NCBI GenBank assembly: GCA_009809945.1
Contig: WTPW01000558.1
Location: forward strand, 1 to 64,000
Source: Gigaspora margarita
Taxonomy: Eukaryota; Glomeromycota; Glomeromycetes; Diversisporales; Gigasporaceae
Direction of reading: 5' to 3'
DNA length: 64,000 nt
Position numbers and translations under genes: made by a program. Below are positions 11,701 through 21,373 of the stretch, in pieces (position 1 is the stretch's first letter; each line of letters begins with the position of its first letter). The notes beneath the pieces are model-generated. The model was not told where the DNA came from. It worked only from the letters and a program-made list of their open reading frames with translations, and did no database searches.

Positions 11701-11934
11701 TGTCACATACACATGCAAAGTTTCTTCATATGTTCCATTACGAAAATCATCTTCTGCAAATTTACGGATAAGACCAGATTTACCAACTCTTCTTTCACCA
11801 TCTATACCAACTAAAAATAAAACGTTTTGATATAGTTAATACAGTTCATACAGTATATGAGCTAAATGGTACAGATTTATCATACTTCTTAAAAAAATAT
11901 CATAATTTTTTTTCGTTTCTGGTGAATAATCCAT
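4815..11934 (-). CDS. small-GTPase/helical-domain gene containing an array of 3-nt microexons
   Basis: Proposed single gene. Exons: 11934-11886, 11810-11634, 11536-11512, 11441-11230, 11151-11080, 10905-10736; then a 2-nt (10653-10652) and a 1-nt (10566) exon; then 27 three-nt exons between 10491 and 5862; then 5780-5277 and 5198-4815. With everything included the length is 1677 nt, a multiple of three, predicting 558 residues. The GTPase part is residues 1-235, the microexon-encoded linker about 236-263, and a helix-rich C-terminal part 264-558. The exon before the array ends in phase 0 and the exon after it starts in phase 0, so zero, some or all triplets may be included without shifting the frame. 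The splice sites and phase are seen; that it is one transcription unit is inference. The alternative is a single 4,955-nt intron, or two genes. Confidence 0.55.
7122..7263. mobile_element. small foldback element inside a long array intron
   Basis: Inverted repeat: the tract with 'tttctgaaacactgaaaaaa' on the left matches the reverse complement of the tract ending in 'tttcaggaattatgaaa' on the right, around a short core containing 'aagttatcggcttcgcccg'. It lies within the 1.47-kb intron 5931-7401. Other inverted scraps occur at about 6417-6640, but their borders are unclear. Confidence 0.55.
8036..8250. mobile_element. foldback MITE inside an array intron
   Basis: The terminal inverted repeat runs from 'accgggagatattagtgtt' on the left to the reverse complement of 'atcaatatccccccggt' on the right. 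Removing it leaves an intron of about 117 nt, in line with its neighbours. No coding capacity. Confidence 0.6.
8546..8795. mobile_element. foldback MITE inside an array intron
   Basis: The left end 'gcagtctagcctcgatatag' matches, in inverse orientation, the right end around 'gtatcgaggttaaacagc'. Removing the 250 bp leaves an intron of 69 nt, the normal size for this gene. The element therefore entered an already existing short intron. Confidence 0.6.
9452..10340 (-). repeat. tandem block of near-identical introns separated by differing triplets
   Basis: About ten units of 86-90 bp, each an intron plus one triplet. Two neighbouring introns, 10079-10161 and 10165-10247, are identical over 83 nt; the plus-strand triplets around them are ACC, ACG, ACC. 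Introns 9813-9899 and 9903-9989 differ at one base in 87; the triplets before them are ATA and TAT, different at all three positions. Among nine consecutive triplets (9548 to 10250) seven are distinct. A second, unrelated intron subfamily at 8309-8491 shows the same behaviour. Confidence 0.85.
10566..10653 (-). other. possible split codon: 2-nt plus 1-nt exons at the 5' end of the array
   Basis: The two units nearest the GTPase module do not fit the three-nucleotide rule. At 10653-10652 the canonical AG acceptor leaves only AA before GTGAGT. At 10566 the AG leaves only G before GTAAGC. Together they supply three nucleotides (a lysine codon) and preserve the frame. Alternatively they are decayed three-nucleotide units with non-AG acceptors, or they are skipped. 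Confidence 0.35.
10736..11934 (-). CDS. Ras/Rab-like small GTPase module, six exons
   Basis: Start ATG at 11934 (MDYSPETKKNYD). The P-loop (G1) is GERRVGKS at residues 21-28. A switch-I threonine follows in YEET (T47). The G3 region reads LETG, so the usual Asp of DxxG is missing. A Rab-like core strand is DGAILVYDIS (91-99). G4 is NQWD (133-136) in place of NKxD. G5 is about DITS (161-164), in the exon 11151-11080. Exon lengths are 49, 177, 25, 212, 72 and 170 nt, and phases join without a stop. A degenerate G3 suggests altered or lost GTP hydrolysis, but this is inference. No C-terminal prenylation cysteine motif is present, because the reading frame continues by splicing. The gene lies head-to-head with the gene starting at 12479. 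Confidence 0.75.
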
Positions 11935-12432
11935 CCTTGAAAAATTACAATATAAGGCTGTGCATCTAATTCGTCATTATTTATATGTTTACGTTTCTAC
12001 TGTAATCTTAATGCTTTGACATTTGACTCATTGCTGCATTGCCCAACGTTGCTCAAGCTACTTTATAAGGAGGGATTATGATTTTTTTTTCTTACACAAT
12101 ACTGTACTGTATGCCAAAAAACAATTTAGTATAGATACATATCATATAAATGCCTACCCTCACCATATTCGTATGATTGGCTGACGCAAATCAATTGCCC
12201 GGGTAACTTATTTATGTAGTATATTTTTTGTACCGAAAATGGCTGTATGGCTTGGAAACGACACCCTGTGTCCCGCATAATGATGCAGAGGACTATATCC
12301 ATAAATGTGGAAACAATTCCACAAACGTTTATGTGAAACTGCAGAATTGATTTATTAAATGCTAAGTGTGAATTATTACATGAAAATACGGTACTTAATA
12401 AGAAGTGAAAATTTTTTGCATCGTACGGACAG

Positions 12433-12440
12433 TATATAAA
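12433..12440 (+). promoter_or_regulatory. TATA-like box
   Basis: TATATAAA lies 39 bp before the ATG at 12479, within the divergent interval 11935-12478 shared with the minus-strand GTPase gene. In such AT-rich DNA the motif alone is weak evidence. Confidence 0.35.
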
Positions 12441-12478
12441 ATTGCAAAAAGCATTTGACCATTTTAATTAAAATTATA

Positions 12479-15395
12479 ATGACCGAACTCGAACATAAAA
12501 ATTTGAGAGAAACATACGAATATGCGTTAGATTTTTTTCCATTTAAACCCAAATTGGAAAAACTGACAGAAGAGGTTGAGGTATTATTAAACATATTATT
12601 TATTAGTATTGATAGTTTCAGGATTAATAATACGTTCAGATGTGAACTTAAGTCATAAAGTTGGTACAAACTTAACTAGAGATGCAGACTCGCCAATAAT
12701 TCTTCTACACTTTTTCCTAAAACATAACTACATTATGATTTATTGTAATTGAAAGATGTCTTTAAATTATAATGATATTAAATTTAACATTTAACACTTA
12801 ATGTGTCCGTATTAAGCTTATAAGTTCCTTCTAAATTATAAATTATAAAGAATAGATTTAATATTGAAACATCTTATTTATGCATATTCTAATATATTTT
12901 TTTTAATCACGCAAAAAAGATCCTTGTATGTGACCTGTTCATTGACCTTAATGAACTTTTTGACAAAATTGAAACTAAAGCTCGAGTCTTCCGATTTTAT
13001 GGTGACGTAATTCGGCTGTCAAGTAATCTAAAAATTTCACCCTTCGCTGAAAATGGTGTTATGTTGATAGTAGCAAGGCGTTTTGAAATTGGAGAGGGAT
13101 GCCATATATCGATTGATTACAAAAAATTTTTTAGAATTGTGGTATATGCTATGGAAATGCCACATGAACTTAAAATTATTACAAGAGATCAAACAATCCC
13201 ATTTATAATTAACAATTCAAATATTGGTAAATGTTTAACTTTGCATGATGAAGAGGGCCAAAGAGATGAGGATATAGACACTTTTGATAGTGCTATTCTT
13301 AAAAAAGATTCTTTTTTTAAAATGATACGGTTTTCTTTACAAATTGCTACTGCCTTATTCTATGAAGAATCTAAAACTGAAATTGTTGAATCAATTTTGT
13401 CTTGGATTATTAAAATAACTAAATCACAATCTAAACAATACACCGAACTATATTATCAAGCATTATCAATATTTACCCAGCTTAAGATTTTGAAGGAAAG
13501 AAGTGAAAGTAAAGCTTCTTTTGTTCCATTACTTAATAAGGAAATATACAAAGATCGTATTGAAAATTTCTTAAGGTTTGCAATATCTTATGAAGACAAG
13601 TATAATAAAGTTTTAGATGAAAAGTATACAAATGAAATGAAGAAAACAGAGTTTGAGACATTATTAAAAGATTGCAATGATATGACCAGAATGCATGAAC
13701 ATTTAAAAGGAATAGAGGAAGCACGTTATATTTCATCACTTAAACTAAGAAAAAATGAAGAAAACGAATTAAAGGTATGTTAATAATTATTTATTAAAAA
13801 TTATTAAAAATGACTTGTTATATAAACCAAATTTGTTAAAATGCCTTTAATTACAGAACAAAATACATGACGTGAAAGAAAAATCAGAGAATTTTAAGAA
13901 TGGAATCGAAGAATGGAAGCAACAACAAGAGATTGAAGCACAAAAAAAAATGGTAGCTGCTATTTTTGATTTAGCTGTAGGTGTTGGTAAAATTGTTGTC
14001 CAACCTGGTGGTATAGTCAGTTTTATTGAAACTATAGAAAAGACTTCTAGTTCGATTAGTGATGCTTTGAATGCAGCAGAAGCTGTAAAAGGAGTTATTG
14101 ACATAATTGATATGAAAAATAATGAGTCTGTAAAGCAATTAAAGGAAGTACATGATAATGTAAAGAAAATTGAGGATATTAATAATGATCTAAAAAGCAA
14201 TATTAAAAAAGCAGAAAGTCTAAACAGTGAAGCGCAGAAAGGAGAAGAAAGAATCCAATCTTTGGATATTAATAAACTTGAAATTATGTAAGTCAATCCT
14301 TTATAAGCTATATACCAATTGCTAAATAAAAAATTAACAATTTGATAATTTAACAGGCTTGAAACAGAAGATCGAAAAGGAATCCATTTGAAGGCTAAAT
14401 GGAACTCAATTAAGAATGATATGATAAAATTACTTAAATATGTAAATATAATTTTAATCCTGGTTATACATTAATTTTCCAATTAAAAACTAATCTTATT
14501 CATTTACTAGCCTATTGACAAAGGTATTAATGGTGCAAATGAATATCTAAATTCATTAGAGAGTCTATTTATATACATTGATGTGTATATTGAAGCAAAA
14601 ATTGAAGAAACTGAAAGTTTTAAAGAGTATTCACGAATTAAACTGCAAGTAGAAGCATGTGAAAAAAAAGAATATCGCCTTAAGGAATTAATTAAAACTT
14701 ATGACACAAGACACGATTATTATAATGAAATTATTCTCTCATTATTTGAGCGTCTTATAAACACTAAATTTTGGATGTCAACTTATATGGAAAACTATCT
14801 TCATGCCACCTATTATTGGTCACTTTCTAAATCTAATGTTAAGTTATTGGTAATAAAAACTATTGAACAACACAAAAAGGACTATCAGACAATTTGCGAT
14901 GAATTAGAAAGGACTTATTATAAATTTCGAGGGTCAGCACAACCTTCAAAGCATACAATTTTCCTTGATGAAGAGCATACGAAAAAATTTAAGAATGATA
15001 GATTTGTTACATTTGAAATTTCATTGGACCACAAAGAATTATTATCAACCCAGTATGTGCGACTTCATGAAATTAAAGTATTCTTAAATAAAGTTGGAGA
15101 TGAAGGTGAAAAAATAAGTCTATATATTAGTAACACAGGCGAATTTGCTGATAAATTTGAAAATAAGGAATATTTTTTTAAATCTGAACCTACAAGAAAT
15201 AAGGTGTTTATATATAAAGTTCCAGATAAAATATTAACTGAAGTATTATTTGATGATTCAAATGTTTATTTTGTTCCAACACCATTTAGTCAATGGACAA
15301 TTAAGCTCGATAAAAATTGTAAAATTGACTTATCTCGGTTAGAGTCAATCGAAATTGAATTAAATGTAAAATGTTATTTTAAAGAAGATCAGTAA
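12479..15395 (+). CDS. unknown large helical protein, five exons
   Basis: Proposed exons 12479-12580, 12920-13774, 13857-14287, 14357-14441 and 14511-15395. They sum to 2358 nt in frame and predict 785 residues. The start is MTELEHKNLRETYEYALDFF; the stop is after KEDQ. Residues about 320-350 are charged helix. They are followed by a hydrophobic hairpin-like stretch (MVAAIFDLAVGVGKIVV, a PGG turn, IVSFIETI) and an alanine-rich helix, then a long predicted coiled coil (KQLKEVHDNVKKIEDINNDL). The C-terminal part (from about residue 600) turns mixed alpha/beta. The layout recalls helical membrane-inserting proteins, but no family was recognised and that comparison is weak. The 339-nt first intron is unusually long and may hide another exon; the last four exons are well supported by phase. 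Divergently arranged with the GTPase gene. Confidence 0.7.
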
Positions 15396-15879
15396 GGTTA
15401 TGTGTTGTTTTGCTAGTAACTACATTTAGATGACAAAATCTCTAAATTGCGTTTTTATGCGATTTATATAAATATCATTTCTGATATATGTAGTTAAGCA
15501 GCAAAAACATTTAATTAGTAGCTTTTAGAGTAATAATACGCATTTTATCTTCAATATAAATTAAACCAAAATTTTATTACTATATCTTTATTCCTGTTAC
15601 TTTTTTGACGTAGAGGATTTGACACTGGCTCTACCACCCAAATTTGTATCCCTTTATAACCAATCAAAACAAATCGCTACTATATGAAAGTTACATTCAA
15701 CAGTTTGGTTTAATTTATTAATCTTTATAAAAAATGATCATGTTTTATATTCCAGGTTTTTTCCATAAATATTACATATTCCTAACATTTATAACCTTAA
15801 ATCATGGAAATTATTCGGGCTTGTCTAGATTTCATTGGTTATGTCACAGATTTACTGAGTTTTTACAAAAATATAAATA

Positions 15880-16094
15880 AGGCCAGACCAATTTAATTCG
15901 GTGGTTTACATTACATCCTTCTCACAAAAGAGGGGGGTGGTTCATATAGTTAAATTTTAAAAAAAATTCTGATTTGTTCCGGGACTATATAAAAATTTTC
16001 CGAAATATTCCATAGTCCTATGTATATCTATCTAAATTTTTTTTACTGTGAGGGGGGGGGTAATGTAAACCACCGAATTAAATTGGTCTGGCCT
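15880..16094. mobile_element. foldback MITE with about 36-bp TIRs and a G-run
   Basis: 'aggccagaccaatttaattc' at the left is the inverse of 'gaattaaattggtctggcct' at the right, and the match extends through 'ggtggtttacattac'. Two G-runs lie inside. A related G-run end is visible at about 405-460. No ORF. Confidence 0.7.
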
Positions 16095-16456
16095 AACATA
16101 AATATAAAGAAAAAATGTTTTATGGGGCATTATTAAGATAGGGATTTATTTTATAGCGCTATAGCATTATAATGCCATAGCACTATAGTGCTATGGTTTA
16201 TATATAATTTATAATGTATATAATTTATACATGTTTAATAGTTATGTTGTGAGTCTTGTGACGAATTGATAATGCAAATGATAGTATGTGGCCACGTTGA
16301 CAACCTTATAAATCAGCAGGTCGATCGAGGAATCAGGGTTATACTTTGTGTAACCAAAATTTAGGTTATGTTGTAGTTGAAAAAGGCGTGTTAGATTTGG
16401 CTGAGTGGTTGGGCAGAGTTTTGGGATAGTGTAGGCAAAATAGGCTTAGTAATAGC

Positions 16457-16896
16457 AACTCAACTAGTGTTCCGCAAAAAAGGATCCGAATGGATCCGGT
16501 ATTTTTAATGGGTATAAATGTAGCATTTCACAAAGGGTACCAGAACTGAAACTGTACATATAATTAATATGAAAAATACACTACTAGCAACAGGCTTCGC
16601 TTGTCTCTCACATGTGTCTGTAGCTAGTAGCAGTCCTTCAAACTTGCTACACAAACCAGATCCGGATCCAGGCCCAGATCCGGATCCAGGTTATGCAGCG
16701 AGTTTGAAGGACTGCTACTAGCTACATACACATGTGAGAGACAAGCGAAGCCTGTTGCTAGTAGTATATTTTACATATTAATTATATGTACAGTTTCAGC
16801 TCTGATACCCTTTGTGAAATGCTACATTCATACCATTAAAATACCGGATCCATTCGGATCCATTCGGATCCTTTTTTGCAGAACACTAGACTCAAC
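16457..16896. mobile_element. hAT-like foldback element with 8-bp TSD
   Basis: The element 16465-16888 starts TAGTGTTCCGC and ends with its inverse, GCAGAACACTA. The arms are about 200 bp and nearly perfect, meeting at a centre rich in GGATCCGGATCC. Flanks AACTCAAC (16457-16464) and GACTCAAC (16889-16896) match at 7 of 8 positions. The TAGTGTT-type end and 8-bp duplication are typical of hAT elements. Non-autonomous. Confidence 0.75.
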
Positions 16897-17720
16897 TAAT
16901 GTATTAGTTTATTATGTATCGAATATGTACTTGTATTATTTATTAAAGACAATTAAAGGAACGTTTATAATAGTATATGTGATTTATTAAGGCAAAAGTG
17001 GGAATTTCATATCGTTCCCAAGGGCCAAATGGCCTTTATTTATAAAGATTCAAATTTTATTTTTACATGTTGGAATTACTGATATTACTGTAATCACTGA
17101 TATCTCTGCAAGTACAGATATACCTCAAAGTGCTCGTATAGCTGATATCTCACATATTCATGATAGTACTGATATTTCTCGCATTCCTTTTTTGGGTTGT
17201 ATTACTAGCACAAATTAGTAATTCTAGGCCAATAACAAATTGCTGCACGGAATAATACTGCAATTCCTGGGAAAGTTTGGATATAGAACCACATGAACCT
17301 GCATATAAATCTACACGAAACAATGTATGGGAAAGCACATTTACAGCATTTAATAAGGCGCAAATTCTGTGCAATAGTGCATGTAATAATGTGCAATTTT
17401 ATAGGTTTTCACATGCATTGTCTCATGCATGTTTATATGCAGGTAATATATAATAGCATATATCCATACATATATATATATAAATAAATATCGTATATGT
17501 ATTATTTTATTAACTAAATTTTATAATTTTATTAGCTAAATTTTATAAGTTTTATTAACTAAATTTTGTATTTTATTAACTAATTTTAATTATTTTATTA
17601 ATTAAATTTTATAATATAAATACTTTAATAATTTACATGCTGAATAAGAAAACACTTCTCCAATCTGACCCAAAATAGCTATCTAATTCTATTATATTAA
17701 CTAAACCCAACCTTTATCTA

Positions 17721-17916
17721 ACCTAAACAGAACCCCAAAAAATATATAGATAGGTCAGGTTAATTATAGGGTTACTAAAAAAGGAAAGATCTGCAGAAAA
17801 AACCTCAAAAATAAGCAAAAAAATTACTATAAATAGAAAAGATCTGCATAAAAACCTCAAAAATAAGCAAACTCATACCTGACCTATCTATGTATATTTT
17901 GGGGTCCTACCTAAAC
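17721..17916. mobile_element. hAT-like MITE, copy A, with perfect 8-bp TSD
   Basis: The element 17729-17908 begins AGAACCCC and ends GGGGTCCT, with a long inverted repeat through 'atatatagataggtcaggt'. It is flanked by ACCTAAAC at 17721-17728 and again at 17909-17916. The same family occurs at 45236-45417. Confidence 0.85.
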
Positions 17917-18039
17917 TACTATAATATAGCACAATATGACAAACTAAAATAAGTGAAACTCCAGAAATGAACCTGAAATTGATCCCACAAAACCTATTCA
18001 AATGTTGAATTCATATCACCAAATACAACGTAGTTATAC

Positions 18040-18520
18040 CAGGGCCAAAAAGACTCCAAAACTGCATCATCAATGATGATACCAGTGACGAGACTATTAT
18101 TTTTAAAAAAACAATGCTAGTTAAACATGTACTCAGGTCAAACTACGAAAATCCACTACACTGAAAAATGAACAAGAATGCAATGCAAGTGACAAAACTA
18201 TTATCTGCAAAAAAAACAAGGTAGTCCAATGACAACTTCAGTGATGAGACTTTCTTCTAAAATAAGTGTAGTTACGCATATATGCAGGTCCAACTGTAAA
18301 AAAGCTACCACACTAAAAGAGCAAACAAGAATGTGATGAAATTGGTAACTCCAAAAATGGCAACTCCAAAGACAACTCCAGCAATGATGACTCCAAAGAT
18401 GACTCCAGCAACAACAACTCTAGTAACGAGATTATTGCCTAAAAAAAATAAAGGTTAGTTAAACATGTACACAGGTCAAACTAAGAGAAAGCAAAAGCAA
18501 AAAAAAAAACAATAATTATT
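18040..18520. repeat. diverged tandem repeat, units of about 125 bp
   Basis: Three to four units share 'gagactatta', 'gttaaacatgtac(t/a)caggtcaaacta' and 'acaagaatg' blocks. A related scrap is at about 26330-26470. Non-coding. Confidence 0.55.
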
Positions 18521-18736
18521 AATGATTATCAATGATCACTGTTTATATATTGCACATGACCCTGACAAACATGTCATGTAATAGGGGGTGACAAGAACAT
18601 TTATCCTAATAAAATTATAAAAGTAAAAAAAAAAGCAAATAATTACTTTGCTTAATTTGTGCGTATTAATGCATGGAAATTATTATTAAGAGCAAAAAAA
18701 AAACAAAAAAACAACAAAATGAATGTTTTTGTGCGC

Positions 18737-19397
18737 ATTAATGCATGGAATTTATAATCATTAAGAATCTTAATGATCATCACATTAATGCACAAAATTA
18801 TGTTCATTAAGGATCTTAATGATCATCACGTTAGTATATCTGATATGAAATTATAATTATGATCATTAAGAACCTTAACGATTGTAATGATCATGATATT
18901 AATGCACTGATATCATGTACAGAAATGATTGTTAAAATTGATCATTAAGGAACCTTAACGATTGTAATAATTGTGATGTGAGTGCACTGAAATTTTGATC
19001 ATTAAGAATCTTAATGATTGTGCACATCAGAGCATGAAAATTATAATTATGATTATTAAGAATCTTAACGATTGTGTGATCGTTAAGAATCTTAACGATT
19101 GTGTACAAATTATGATTGTTAAGAAACTTAACGATTGTGCACAAATTATGATTGTTAAGAATCTTAACAATTGTGCAAAATTATGATCATTAAGAAACTT
19201 AATGATAGTGCACAAATTATGATCATTAAGAATCTTAACGATTGTATGATCGTTAAGAATCTTAATGATTGTGTGATTGATAAGAATCTTAACGATTGTG
19301 CACAACTTATAATCATTAAGAATCTTAACGATTGTTCACAAATTATGATCATTAAGAAACTTAACGATTGTGCACAAATTATGATCGTTAAGAATCT
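18737..19397. repeat. short satellite built on a palindromic core
   Basis: About twenty tandem units of roughly 20-40 bp, built on the near-palindrome GTTAAGAATCTTAAC followed by 'gattgtgcacaaattatgat'. The open frames on both strands here (repeats of KNLNDC-type words) are a by-product of the repeat period and are not genes. The array ends at 19397, where a TIR element begins. Confidence 0.9.
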
Positions 19398-19870
19398 TAT
19401 CCCTTAAACTGTAAGCAATTCCAGGCAAATTTGCCTGGAAAATTGCTATAAATATGCTTATNATCTANATTTTTTAAAACTTAAAATATTTAATTAAAAT
19501 TTTTTTTGATAATATTTGAAAATAAGGATTATATTATAGTAGTATTTAATTTTATATTATAAGAAAAAAAGTTTAAGTTGCTTATAAGCTAAAAATAGAC
19601 AAATTTTAAAAAATTTATTAGCCAAAAAAATTATGTACATATTCTTGGCGAACTCTATAAATATTAGCTCTAGCTTCCTGTTCTAATACAATATTGTAGT
19701 TTATAAAAAGATTACAACTTTAATTATTGCAACTTTTGTGATTTACTTGTAAAAATTAGGACTTTAATTAGAAGTGAAATTTTTTTTTATAGACGGGAAC
19801 ATATAAAATTTAAGAAAATTTAAAGAAAAGCTTTATAGTAAAAATTTTAAATTAAAAACTTATATATAAA
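19398..19870. mobile_element. truncated copy of the TATCCCTTA-ended element
   Basis: It begins TATCCCTTAAACTGTA and continues with 'aatatttgaaaataaggatt' and 'acaatattgtagtttata' blocks. These are shared, in the same order, with the complete element at 32588-33223. No matching right end was found, so the copy is truncated or diverged. From 19870 to 20640 the sequence is AT-rich with no recognised feature. Ns occur near 19462 and 19468. Confidence 0.65.
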
Positions 19871-20639
19871 TAATTTGGGTCAAATGATATACTAATACTA
19901 AGCTAATAAAAAAGACACAAAGTATTTGTTAGTACAAAGTTTAAATAGTTAAATAACAAAGTAATTGGATTTTAATTTATTGCATTAACCAATAGTAGCA
20001 TTAGTAAAATATTATAGAAATGCTTGTTTTACTATGAGCAAATATAAAAGCACTTGAAGTTTTAACAAAATTATTAGAAATTTAATTATATAATACATTG
20101 TGTTATGTTGAAAAAATACAAAGAATTATATACAAAGTTTAAAAATTATTAATAGATAAGCATGAACTTAGTGTATGAATTGTAATTATTTTCAAATAAG
20201 TTATTATTCTATTAACAATAAATTCTTTATTAAAAATTATTTTATTTACTATATTAAACTATCAGAGCATAAGTTATTTATTTATAATCTATTTATTTTA
20301 TTATTAAAAGTTAGATATAATTTTAATTCACTATATGTTAAACTACAAGTAAGTAAGTGCAGTATAAAAAAAGCTTAATTTCCAATTAGTATACCAAGAA
20401 TAGTGCAAAGTTGATTATAGAATTAATTATTATATTATTGATTTTATTAATTTTAAATAATTTTGTTGTAAATTAATAAATAATATATATCAATATTGTT
20501 TGAAGTTAATAAAACATGAACATTCTTTAAAAATTAATGTTCAATATATTTAATATATAATGAACACTAAAAAGTTTTTGAGAACAATAAAAATTTAAAT
20601 TATGCTCTTTTGAGAACATAACTTTTGATTTGAATTTTA

Positions 20640-21373
20640 AATACTGGTTCCGGATACTTTACAGAATTCCCTTAGGACTAGTCTATCCTCACAGAACACT
20701 TGATAGAGCAGTTCCTGTCCCACATAGATCTTACCTATGCTTCAGTAACTTATGCATCTACTAAGGCAGACTACTTGTAGTCTAGAGGTTACTTAAACCA
20801 CTACTGTTACCTATTTCTGCCCTTGTAAAGTTTCCCAAACCTGGTACTCAGTCAGTTCTTCTTCTGGCTTCTTTCTCCAGTTGCATTCCTATTCCCAATT
20901 CTAAGACCCAGAAGGGTTCAGCCTAGTATTAGGATGCCATATGGTCTCTCTCCTCTTGGTACATGCTTCCGAAACACATATCCTTTTCCTCTGGTACAAC
21001 TCTGGGGGTCCAGTTAGTAGGGTTCTCCAACCCTTTTTATTGTGGGTCTGCTTCCAGTTAGTTCCTATCCAAGTTTCTTTTTCTAGCACTATCAAAAGTC
21101 AGGTACTTTTCTACTTGGGTCTTGCCAAGCAGGTTCCTCTGCTAATTCCCAGGATTTGCATGCCTTCTTTTTCCTTATGTAACATTATACAAGTCAGTTG
21201 GCTCCCAATAACTTGGTGTTACCAGGTTACATATCAAAGATCCAATTAGTCAAAGTGCAAATTAGATTCATAACACAAATACAATTTTCAAAATGTTTTT
21301 AGTGGGATTTGAATACTGCATCTGTCGCTTGAGGGGTGACAACAACCCAACTTCACTATATCACCACACCCTT
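20640..21373 (-). mobile_element. degenerate tRNA-headed SINE, 3' truncated
   Basis: Read on the minus strand it starts AAGGGTGTGGTGATATAG. A tRNA-like head follows, with a B-box-like 'tattcaaatccca'. The body then parallels the intact copies at 33508 and 48667 with many substitutions. The 3' part and poly(A) tail are not recognisable. ORFs across it are not genes. Confidence 0.75.

Noticed and set aside
12376..12669. 97-codon minus frame overlapping the start of the gene at 12479
   Set aside because: It is the antisense shadow of the first exon of the plus-strand gene.
13847..14296. 149-codon minus frame
   Set aside because: Antisense shadow of exon 13857-14287, which has splice sites and phase on plus.
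17150..17487. Three short frames of 63-74 codons
   Set aside because: Overlapping on both strands, no domain, no supporting splice model.
18932..19407. Several open frames on both strands encoding NLNDC-like repeats
   Set aside because: By-products of a palindromic tandem repeat; no start context or splice partners.
20901..21249. Two overlapping open frames on opposite strands
   Set aside because: They fall inside the degenerate SINE copy.
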